DNA from: Candidatus Magasanikbacteria bacterium GW2011_GWC2_45_8
GTDB taxonomy: Bacteria > Patescibacteriota > Patescibacteriia > Magasanikbacterales > UBA10146
Length of the DNA: 14,248 nucleotides
Direction: 5' to 3'
Assembly (NCBI GenBank): GCA_001001925.1
Contig: LCLH01000013.1
Coordinates: forward strand, 1-14,248
Part shown: positions 1 to 5,810 of the stretch, in pieces
How positions within the stretch are numbered: the stretch's first letter is position 1
How the letters are laid out: every line of letters starts with the position of its first letter
Translations under genes and position numbers: made by a program
Notes under the pieces: model-generated
Seen by the model: only the letters and a program-made list of their open reading frames with translations
Told to the model about the DNA's origin: nothing
Database searches by the model: none

Positions 1-13
1 ACTTCGCGTAACA

Positions 14-91
14 GCGGCTATGCGTCGCTTCGCTACATCCCGCCTGTCCGAAACCTGACGGTTTCGTCCATGCGGGACGTCGCATAGCCGC
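14..91. repeat. Long nested palindrome, attC-like geometry (left)
   Basis: The outer arms GCGGCTATGCG (14-24) and CGCATAGCCGC (81-91) are perfectly complementary over 11 bp and extend inward past a T/T mismatch to 27/78. Inside lie TCCCGC (38-43) with GCGGGA (72-77), and CGAAACC (49-55) with GGTTTCG (60-66), which closes a 4-nt loop. Just outside, GTAAC (8-12) can pair with GTTAT (97-101), leaving 1 and 5 unpaired bases. This outer-box, spacer, inner-box order resembles an integron attC site (R'', L'', L', R'). The resemblance is inference, and the function is unknown. Confidence 0.6.
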
Positions 92-93
92 GA

Positions 94-134
94 GCCGTTA
101 TGTGTAATAAATTTTTTACACTTTTTGTTTTTTT
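94..134 (+). repeat. Left copy of the cassette-end inverted repeat
   Basis: This 41-bp core starts GCCGTTATGTGT and continues through a small hairpin, GTGTAA (102-107) with TTACAC (116-121), into T5-G-T7. It matches the minus strand of 3777-3737 at 37 of 41 positions, counted by eye. Read inward it looks like a weak intrinsic terminator: an AT-rich stem plus a T tract. It may stop transcription entering the block from the left. Confidence 0.75.
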
Positions 135-238
135 GACTGGTGATTGGCGGGGGGGGGCGAGCGAGCGAATTGAGGGGAAATAGGTGTTTTCTCCGCTACG
201 CTACGAAAACGATTCAATAAAACGACAAACATATACTT

Positions 239-832
239 ATGAATAGTAAAATAACCAACATTAATAGATTTTTAATCAGAGTTTATTTTGGAGAGATCAA
301 AAATGATAATTTATTAGAGAACAAAATCCAAATTGCAATAAATAAGGCTTACTTAGATTTTTGCCGAACTTTGCATGAATTTTCAAAAGAAAAAGAACAT
401 GATGATATATTAGTAGATTCAAAATTATATTTAAAAAATAAAATTTTAGAATTAACAAAGGAACAAAAACCAAACCAAAACTTCTATGACAATTGGCACA
501 GGCAAACATGTGACAATATTATTAAATTCTTTCCACTAACAAAAAATTATTTTCATTATGGACAAGCTCAAAAATGGATAAATATGACATTAAAATATTT
601 ATTTGTTTTGGAAGTAAGTGAACTTAATAATATGTTGGCTTTTCTTCATGTCCCTATAGATAATATTATTCTTGATAAATTAAAAAATCGTCAAATGGAC
701 TATCCAAAATTTGAAACGCCATGGAGTAAAATAGACAATTATGACAAATACATTAATTTCCAAAAATGGCTAAGAGGGCAATTTCCAAATCAAATACCAA
801 TGGACACAGAATTTAAATTATGGATGGAATAA
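239..832 (+). CDS. Conserved protein of unknown function, 197 aa
   Basis: This is a soluble, lysine- and aromatic-rich protein with no signal peptide or membrane segment. Its most family-like part is the second half: YGQAQKWINMTLKYL at about 107-121, then a stretch containing HVPIDNIIL at about 137-145, PWSKIDNYDKY near 160-170, and a final acidic/aromatic end, EFKLWME. I recall similar tryptophan-centred patterns in uncharacterised bacterial proteins but cannot name a function. The ATG at 239 is the first start in frame and has no Shine-Dalgarno sequence. The gene is strongly AT-rich, unlike the housekeeping genes from 6286 on, which fits an acquired block. It is first in a same-strand series with the next gene 18 bp away. 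Confidence 0.75.
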   Translation: MNSKITNINRFLIRVYFGEIKNDNLLENKIQIAINKAYLDFCRTLHEFSKEKEHDDILVDSKLYLKNKILELTKEQKPNQNFYDNWHRQTCDNIIKFFPLTKNYFHYGQAQKWINMTLKYLFVLEVSELNNMLAFLHVPIDNIILDKLKNRQMDYPKFETPWSKIDNYDKYINFQKWLRGQFPNQIPMDTEFKLWME

Positions 833-850
833 TTAATAACTAATAAAAAT

Positions 851-1265
851 ATGGACACCAATAACATTGAAAATGTTATCATAAAAAAAATTGAGAAAAA
901 AATCGAATCCAAACAAAATTTAAGTGATGAAGATATTGATAGCATAATCATCTCGGAGATAACATCGGCAAAATATTTAAAAGAGGATTGGCAAATACAT
1001 TATGCTAAAGAGAGAATTAAAAAAATAATAACAGAGGAGCAGTTGGAAAAATTACCAAAAGAACAACGGGCAAATTTTGGACACCCTGGGTGGTATTTTA
1101 TTGCATGTGTTTTTATTGGAAATTTAACTCAATACACCAAAAATTATTTACTTTTCATTGCTGGTTCTTTTGATTAGTGTATTATCAATTTATTTTTTAA
1201 TCCTTTGGGGAGCCAAGTTATTTTATAAAAATAAAAATGAACAAAAAGGATTTTTAGTGATTTAA
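851..1265 (+). pseudogene. Small membrane protein gene with apparent frameshift
   Basis: The reading frame from ATG 851 gives 108 aa and stops at 1175-1177. The N-terminal half is charged and helical, followed by FGHPGWYFIACVFIG at about 76-90. From about 1128 another frame (skip one base) encodes a convincing transmembrane helix, containing SLLVLLISVLSIYFLILWG, followed by a basic tail, and ends at TAA 1263-1265. That second frame has a stop at 1125-1127 and no good start of its own. One product of about 137 aa would result if one A were removed from the AAAAA run near 1138-1142. I read this as a single gene broken by a one-base insertion, either real or a sequencing error. The family is not recognised. 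Confidence 0.6.
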
Positions 1266-1286
1266 AAAATTTCATTTTTAATCACG

Positions 1287-2030
1287 ATGGCGTTCTGTCT
1301 CATGCTAATTTTCACGTTTGTGATTGTACACATAGGTGCGAAAAGAGAGGCGACAAAAGGAGTTGATGAAGATGGATATATTTCCACGTCAACAGTTATG
1401 ATAACTTCGGTTAAAGTTGAGGGAGATAATAATATAACATATCCATCAATAACGGGATCAGGCAATAAAGAAATCCAAGATTCTTTTAATAATGGTGCCA
1501 AAAAGATAGTTGATGACGAAATAAAATCGTTTAATAAGTTAGCTGGTGAATTTGGAAATGAAGGAAATAAAAATACCGCAAACAATTCTTTGGAATTGGA
1601 TTATCAAATCACCGGCCAAAACTCGAATTTTATTAGTATCAAATTTATCGGCTATCTATACGGTGGCGGTGCGCATGGTAGTAATATAAATATCTCATAT
1701 AATTTTGATTTGAGAACCGGCCAAGAAATTAAATTGGCGGATTTGTTTAGGCCAGACAGTAATTATCTAAATGCGATTTCTGATTATACAATAAACGAAT
1801 TAAAAAGTAGAAATTTAGGTGATTCAAAACAGATTGAGGAGGGTGCATCGCCAAAAGCAGAAAATTTCAAAACAGTAAATATTAGTGACACAGGCTTGCT
1901 GTTTACTTTTGAAGATTATCAAGTGGCACCATATGTGGTTGGACAGCAAACAGTTATAATACTCTTCGAAAAATTAAAAAATACCTTAAATTCTAAATTT
2001 TTTATTGTTAATTGGCAAATAAAAATATGA
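1287..2030 (+). CDS. Membrane-anchored DUF3298/DUF4163-like protein
   Basis: The 247-aa protein has a hydrophobic N-terminal segment (about 2-17) ending in AKR, so it is probably an anchored or secreted extracytoplasmic protein. The C-terminal two thirds resembles the DUF4163 plus DUF3298 arrangement seen in RsiV- and PdaC-type proteins. Visible marks are a YLYGGGAHG turn at 123-131, a following strand pair leading to LADLF (149-153), and LLFTFEDYQVAPYVVGQ at 204-220, the typical DUF3298 ending. Those family members bind or act on cell-wall material; the substrate here is unknown. Upstream the frame is closed by TAA 1263-1265, so ATG 1287 is the only canonical start. The stop TGA (2028-2030) overlaps the next ATG (2027-2029), suggesting coupled translation. 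Confidence 0.7.
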   Translation: MAFCLMLIFTFVIVHIGAKREATKGVDEDGYISTSTVMITSVKVEGDNNITYPSITGSGNKEIQDSFNNGAKKIVDDEIKSFNKLAGEFGNEGNKNTANNSLELDYQITGQNSNFISIKFIGYLYGGGAHGSNINISYNFDLRTGQEIKLADLFRPDSNYLNAISDYTINELKSRNLGDSKQIEEGASPKAENFKTVNISDTGLLFTFEDYQVAPYVVGQQTVIILFEKLKNTLNSKFFIVNWQIKI

Positions 2031-2494
2031 CTAAAACTAAACGAATTATTATCTAAACAGTAATCGCTTTAATTATTGCAATAGCCACCCTTTTCACATT
2101 CGGTGTTGTTACGCTTGGCGGTGACTATTGGGACTTAACCTTTTATTTTTTTGACGATTTAACTCTTATTAATATTCTGTTTGGGGGTTTGGCTATTTTG
2201 TTGGTATCTCTTATTTTATGTGTACTCACATTGTTTAGAAGACACAAAGAAACCCCCAAATTAGATAAAATCATAAAAATATTCCTTTATGCCTATGTTA
2301 TCAACTTGTTAGTAGGTTTAATATGTCATTTTACATACCTTATCATTCACACCGAGGAATATGGGTTTAGTTATTTGTCATTTTATCATCAGACAGATGA
2401 ATTTTTTTGGCTAAAAATTACTCTCGCCATCTTGTTTTATTTAATACCTGTTAGATTACTGATTATCGCGGCAAGAATCAAAAAAATTGACTAA
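2027..2494 (+). pseudogene. Four-helix membrane protein with premature stop codon
   Basis: The gene starts at ATG 2027, inside the previous stop (ATGA overlap). It encodes nine residues (MTKTKRIII), meets TAA at 2054-2056, then stays open to TAA 2492-2494 in the same frame. Starting only at the internal TTG (2189) would cut off a clear first helix at about 2057-2122 (TVIALIIAIATLFTFGVV). The full reading has four membrane helices: that one, then roughly 2171-2236, 2267-2338 and 2399-2470. A single substitution such as AAA to TAA at 2054 would explain the break. Family unknown. Its gene order and overlap suggest it once worked with the DUF3298-like protein. Sequencing error is the alternative; stop recoding is unlikely because TAA ends neighbouring genes. 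Confidence 0.65.
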
Positions 2495-2502
2495 ATCTAC
2501 CC

Positions 2503-2539
2503 AATTGGATATAATTGGATATAGTTAATATATCCAATT
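2503..2539. promoter_or_regulatory. Three-half-site operator upstream of the Fic gene
   Basis: The 11-mer AATTGGATATA occurs at 2503-2513 and again, overlapping by one base, at 2513-2523. Its exact complement TATATCCAATT lies at 2529-2539, so 2513-2539 is a perfect inverted repeat with a 5-nt spacer. The site ends 7 bp before the Fic ATG (2547) and overlaps any plausible -10 region. It is a likely binding site for a dimeric regulator, perhaps the winged-helix tail of the Fic protein itself (inference). Confidence 0.7.
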
Positions 2540-2546
2540 TAAATAT

Positions 2547-3641
2547 ATGCCTAATATTAGCCAAAAAATAACAGAAAAACATCAAATTTCGGACAACTTT
2601 GCCAAGCGAATCGAACAAATTCCGTCTAATATCGTCTCCAAAATCGCCAAAATTGACGAATTAAAGGGGCGGTGGATAACCGGAGCCCGCTTAAGCCCGC
2701 AAGTTTTGGGACGTTTAAAACGCTCGGTTTTGATTACTTCCACCGGCGCCTCTACCCGTATTGAGGGCTCTCGCCTGTCCGACGAAGACATTGAAAAATT
2801 GATGCGCGGTATTAACATCCAAAAATTTACCAACCGCGACAAACAGGAGGCGCAAGGATATTATGAACTTTTGGAAAATGTTTTTAATTCATGGAAGGGC
2901 ATAAAATTAAACGAAAGCACTATCAAACATTTTCACCAAGAATTGCTAAAATATGTAGAAAAGGACGAAAAACATCGTGGTGATTATAAAAAAGGTGAAA
3001 ACAAGGTACACATGTTAAATGATACCGGAAAATCAATTGCTATTCTCTTTGACACTGTGCCGGCGTACCTTACCCCGGGCCAAATGAGAGATTTAGTAGA
3101 ATGGACACAAAAAACATTGGCGGAAAATAAATATCACCCACTACTTGTGATTGGTAATTTTTTGGTTGAATTTTTAAAGATTCATCCTTTTACCGACGGC
3201 AATGGACGATTATCTCGTGTACTTACTAACCTACTCTTATTGCAAGCGGGATATTTGTATACCCCCTATGTTTCTCATGAAAAATTAGTTGAGGATAATA
3301 AACCGGATTATTATGTTGCTTTGCGTCGTAGCCAAAAAACCATGGGGACAGACAATGAGAATATTGCTGATTGGCTTAATTTCTTTTTGGATATTATTTT
3401 AAAGCAATCACAAATGGCGGTGGAACTATTATCTAAAGAAAACATAGAAAAAATACTGTCTGAGAAACAACTTATTGTTTGGCAATACATTGAAAAAGCA
3501 AAAGAAGCGCGCACCGGTGATATTGTGGAAAACACCAAGATAGGCAGACCGACAGTGAAGCAAACCCTCGATGTGTTACTCAGATTGAAAAAGATTGAAC
3601 GGGTTGGATTGGGAAGAAGCGCGCGATACAAAATACTTTAA
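2547..3641 (+). CDS. Fic family protein, class II (self-inhibited)
   Basis: The 364-aa protein should transfer AMP or another nucleotide-derived group to target protein hydroxyls. The full catalytic motif HPFTDGNGRLSR is at 213-224, with the catalytic His213. An N-terminal inhibitory helix motif STRIEG (69-74, pattern [S/T]xxxE[G/N]) precedes the Fic core. This is the class II layout, where the Glu blocks productive ATP binding. The segment from about 300 to 364 looks like a winged helix-turn-helix (EARTGDIVENTKIGRPTVKQ at about 321-340), common in Fic proteins with an N-terminal extension. All key residues are present and the gene looks intact. It is less AT-rich than the four genes before it. 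The target protein cannot be read from the sequence. Confidence 0.93.
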   Translation: MPNISQKITEKHQISDNFAKRIEQIPSNIVSKIAKIDELKGRWITGARLSPQVLGRLKRSVLITSTGASTRIEGSRLSDEDIEKLMRGINIQKFTNRDKQEAQGYYELLENVFNSWKGIKLNESTIKHFHQELLKYVEKDEKHRGDYKKGENKVHMLNDTGKSIAILFDTVPAYLTPGQMRDLVEWTQKTLAENKYHPLLVIGNFLVEFLKIHPFTDGNGRLSRVLTNLLLLQAGYLYTPYVSHEKLVEDNKPDYYVALRRSQKTMGTDNENIADWLNFFLDIILKQSQMAVELLSKENIEKILSEKQLIVWQYIEKAKEARTGDIVENTKIGRPTVKQTLDVLLRLKKIERVGLGRSARYKIL

Positions 3642-3736
3642 AACGACATGGCTACAGGGGGCATTCACCCCTAACCCCTCTGCCCCTTCGCCATATTGTG
3701 TGAGCGAATTTGCTCCCCTTGATTGAACGACGAGCG

Positions 3737-3777
3737 AAAAAAACAAAAAATGTAAAAATTTTACAACACATAACGGC
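3737..3777 (-). repeat. Right copy of the cassette-end inverted repeat
   Basis: On the minus strand this 41-bp core starts GCCGTTATGTGT and ends T6-G-T7, matching 94-134 at 37 of 41 positions. It contains the small palindrome TGTAAA/TTTACA (3751-3756 and 3760-3765). Like the left copy it points inward, toward the Fic gene, and is flanked on its outer side by a long palindrome. The two copies therefore form a mirror-image pair around 3.6 kb. Confidence 0.75.
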
Positions 3778-3882
3778 CGATATGCGGTTCAAAAAAAAGT
3801 GCGATTTAACAACTTTTAATGGATGCGCTTTTTTTCTCCCATATTTTTACTCCCTTTGGTCGTAAACACATCGCATATCGGC
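3776..3882. repeat. Long palindrome outside the right repeat core
   Basis: The arms GCCGATATGCG (3776-3786) and CGCATATCGGC (3872-3882) are perfectly complementary over 11 bp, as in the left palindrome, whose arms are of the same length and share ATGCG/CGCAT. The interior of 85 nt is different from the left one. It includes an A-rich arm near 3790-3802 that can pair with TGCGCTTTTTTT near 3825-3836. GTAC (3883-3886 region) takes the place of the left GTAAC box, so the possible outer pairing is weaker here. Confidence 0.6.
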
Positions 3883-3885
3883 GTA

Positions 3886-3920
3886 CATTCTGCGAAATCG
3901 CTCCGCTCTTTCGCAGAATG
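3886..3920. repeat. Perfect 12-bp hairpin
   Basis: CATTCTGCGAAA (3886-3897) and TTTCGCAGAATG (3909-3920) are exact reverse complements separated by the 11-nt loop TCGCTCCGCTC. There is no T tract after it on either strand, so it is not a typical terminator. It abuts the right palindrome and could be an independent repeat unit or a folded element upstream of the Nudix gene. Confidence 0.65.
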
Positions 3921-3966
3921 GGCGGCGGTGTCAACTAATTTTTCAAAAAACAAATTTTGAGAATTT

Positions 3967-4365
3967 ATGAATGATCTTATCACAGCCGTAGTGGCAATTA
4001 TTGAACACGAAGGAAGGGTGCTAGTCGGCAAGAAAATAAACTCCAACAATTTTTTGAGTAACGCGTGGCATATTCCGGGCGGAAAATTAAAACATGGCGA
4101 AACTGAACAGCAAGCCCTTGCAAGAGAAATGAAAGAAGAAACAGGCATTGAAATTAAAATTGGCAGATTTTTGGGAGAGAGAGACGTTCCGGGTTCGGGT
4201 GTTAAAGCGCGGTGGTATTTGTGCATACCTCTTACGCAGGATTTAAGGGCGGGGGATGATTTGGCTGAAGTTAAATATGTCCCAAAATCTGAAGTTCTAA
4301 AAATTTGCGATCCAAAGTTGATAGCTTTTTGGCCGCCAGAGGTTGTGGAATATTTTAAAGATTAA
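3967..4365 (+). CDS. Nudix hydrolase, 132 aa
   Basis: This is a single-domain Nudix protein of normal length. The Nudix box runs from G39 to I61, with GKLKHGE, a 7-residue gap and REMKEETGI, so it contains all residues of GX5EX7REUXEEXGU for Mg-dependent hydrolysis of a nucleoside diphosphate linked to another moiety. The preceding WHIPGG is also typical. The N-terminus (ITAVVAIIEHEGRVLVGKK) resembles MutT-like enzymes; the true substrate (8-oxo-dGTP, a nucleotide sugar or other) cannot be decided. ATG 3967 is the only start consistent with the first beta strand. The gene is followed 11 bp later by the PEP-utilising gene on the same strand, so the two probably share a transcript. Confidence 0.92.
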   Translation: MNDLITAVVAIIEHEGRVLVGKKINSNNFLSNAWHIPGGKLKHGETEQQALAREMKEETGIEIKIGRFLGERDVPGSGVKARWYLCIPLTQDLRAGDDLAEVKYVPKSEVLKICDPKLIAFWPPEVVEYFKD

Positions 4366-4376
4366 ACTGCCATTTA

Positions 4377-5771
4377 GTGAAATGGATTTATATGATCAAG
4401 AAACCGGACATAAAACAAGACCAAATGGAACTTATGTGGCGCAGGGAGTATTCTTTGTGTTACGGGTGGGTAACGGTAGAGAGTTTTAAGAATTTTATTG
4501 GAGAAGAACTCAATCGCAGTGGAATATCGGTACGTATTGATGGGGGAGAGGGTTGGCTTTCATTTTTTGCGTCAAGAAATGACGTAGAGCAAATGAAAAA
4601 ACACCTTTCTCTTGAAGTTGCGGATCCCTCAAAACATCTTGAACGCCGCATGAATGCTTTACAAAAAAACGGCAAAGAGACGGTGTGCTTTTCGCGTTCA
4701 TTGCATCCCACTCCACGCACCTCTGATGCCGATTTGTTTAAAATGGTAGCCGGTTTTTTTGACATTTTTACTGCTTATTGCGTGCATTTGTTCAGGAGTT
4801 TTTATTGGAATGAAATGAGTGTTTTGTTATTTGAAAAGCTTATAGCAAAGAAAGTGCCTCAAGATCAGTTGGTAGAGGTGCTACAACAATTTTCCAAACC
4901 TTCAAAACTCACGAGTGTTCCCAAGATTAGTTATTATTTTGCAAGAGTGAAACAATTTAAAAAACGATTGGCATATCTTGAGCACAATTTCCCATGGCTC
5001 GGGAGTGGTGATTCTTTTTTCCCGCCCATGACGCGCGTTCAAATGGGGGCATATATTCGGTCGTTTATTCTGCCTGCGCGGAACGCTTCGGCTCCGGTGC
5101 GCCTTGTATTGAATGCAAAAGAAAAAAGATTTCTTAAACGTTATCAAGAAATTTTATATATCAAAGATCTCCGCGACGATTATAGGCGTGAGGCTTTTTA
5201 TTATTTCTATCCTGTTGCACAGGAACTGGGGCGGCGTTTTAAGTTGAAACCGCAGGATATCGGATATTTGGAGCCGTCAGAAATACCACTTCTTGCACAT
5301 GATAGAAAAAAAGTTTTGGATTTAATACGTGAGCGCTCACAAGGGTATGTCATTGAGTATACAGAAGACAAGGAAACTTTGTGGGCGGGTCAGGGCGTGA
5401 AAAAATATTTTTTTAAAAACGAATCAAAGAAAAATGAAACGCAGTTGCAAGGAACGGTTGGATGTGTTGGCGCGGCGCGCGGCAGAGTGCAGATAGTACG
5501 CACGTCTGCGGATAGGAAGAATTTTAAAAAAGGGAATGTGTTGGTAGCGGTTACCACCAATCCGGAGTATGTTACCGCCATGCAAAAGGCGTGCGCGTTG
5601 GTAACCGACGAGGGCGGGCTCACGTGCCATGCGGCAATAGTGGCGCGAGAAATGAAAATGCCGTGTGTTGTGGGGACTAAAAATGCAACGACTGTGTTTA
5701 AAAATGGAGATTATGTTGAGGTTGATGGAAGTGCGGGGATTGTGCGGAAGCTCAAAAAAGGGTCTCGTTAA
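4377..5771 (+). CDS. PEP-utilising mobile (phosphohistidine) domain protein
   Basis: The last 90 or so residues of this 464-aa protein are a phosphohistidine swivelling domain like that of PEP synthase and PPDK: GTVGCVGAARGRVQIV, then VTTNPEYVTAM, then TDEGGLTCHAAIVAREM with the phospho-accepting His418, then VVGTKNAT and the VEVDGSAGIV ending. The N-terminal 360 residues are a helical, aromatic-rich region without a recognisable ATP-grasp or PEP-binding barrel, so this is not a complete PEP synthase. Similar stand-alone proteins are frequent in CPR genomes, with no settled function. Transfer of a phosphoryl group to or from an unidentified partner is inference. The GTG at 4377 keeps a plausible KWIYMIKKP start; ATG 4392 in the same frame is an alternative. 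Confidence 0.85.
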   Translation: MKWIYMIKKPDIKQDQMELMWRREYSLCYGWVTVESFKNFIGEELNRSGISVRIDGGEGWLSFFASRNDVEQMKKHLSLEVADPSKHLERRMNALQKNGKETVCFSRSLHPTPRTSDADLFKMVAGFFDIFTAYCVHLFRSFYWNEMSVLLFEKLIAKKVPQDQLVEVLQQFSKPSKLTSVPKISYYFARVKQFKKRLAYLEHNFPWLGSGDSFFPPMTRVQMGAYIRSFILPARNASAPVRLVLNAKEKRFLKRYQEILYIKDLRDDYRREAFYYFYPVAQELGRRFKLKPQDIGYLEPSEIPLLAHDRKKVLDLIRERSQGYVIEYTEDKETLWAGQGVKKYFFKNESKKNETQLQGTVGCVGAARGRVQIVRTSADRKNFKKGNVLVAVTTNPEYVTAMQKACALVTDEGGLTCHAAIVAREMKMPCVVGTKNATTVFKNGDYVEVDGSAGIVRKLKKGSR

Positions 5772-5781
5772 GAGAGATATA

Positions 5782-5810
5782 TTGACCGTAGTGCGGATTT
5801 TTTGTATACT
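5782..5810 (+). promoter_or_regulatory. Sigma70-type promoter abutting the b5-like start
   Basis: TTGACC (5782-5787) is followed after exactly 17 bp by TATACT (5805-5810), close to the consensus for a housekeeping sigma factor. The ATG at 5811 follows at once, so a usual start of transcription would fall inside the coding region. Either the promoter is real and the ATG is not used, or one of the two is chance. Confidence 0.5.

Larger units (their letters stand above)
1..238. other. Gene-free left flank carrying the left cassette end
   Basis: No convincing coding sequence is seen here. The stretch holds a long imperfect palindrome (14-91), the inverted-repeat core (94-134), a run of nine G (149-157), and a small hairpin, GTTTTC/GAAAAC at 186-191 and 205-210, with a 13-nt loop containing CGCTACGCT. 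A TATACT hexamer at 232-237 lies one base before the ATG of the first gene, but no good -35 box precedes it. Confidence 0.7.
3642..3966. other. Gene-free right flank carrying the right cassette end
   Basis: No gene is seen on either strand. Just after the Fic stop is a C-rich stretch in which GGGGCA (3658-3663) can pair with TGCCCC (3681-3686); it has no T tract, so it is only a weak terminator candidate. TTCGC and GCGAA around 3687-3710 form a further small inverted repeat. The rest consists of the right inverted-repeat core, its palindrome, and a perfect hairpin at 3886-3920, leading to the Nudix gene. Confidence 0.7.

Noticed and set aside
149..157. Run of nine G upstream of the first gene as a phase-variation tract
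   Set aside because: It lies about 80 bp before the ATG, outside any identified promoter spacer or coding frame; no evidence of variation, and long G runs are error-prone.
1128..1177. Programmed ribosomal frameshift
   Set aside because: No slippery heptamer with a following stem or pseudoknot is apparent; an A-run indel is simpler.
2054..2056. Reassigned TAA or stop read-through
   Set aside because: TAA ends many genes here (Nudix, Fic, PEP-utilising, the small helical protein), and known CPR recoding affects TGA, which also acts as a stop in this window.
3658..3686. Fic terminator
   Set aside because: The stem is only 6 bp with a 17-nt loop and no T tract.
1..3966. Classical insertion sequence or complete integron
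   Set aside because: No transposase or tyrosine-recombinase gene is encoded, and the two attC-like structures face opposite ways, unlike a normal cassette array.
3816..4226. 136-aa minus-strand frame over the Nudix gene and right palindrome
   Set aside because: It lies antisense to the intact Nudix box, and its remainder is repeat sequence.
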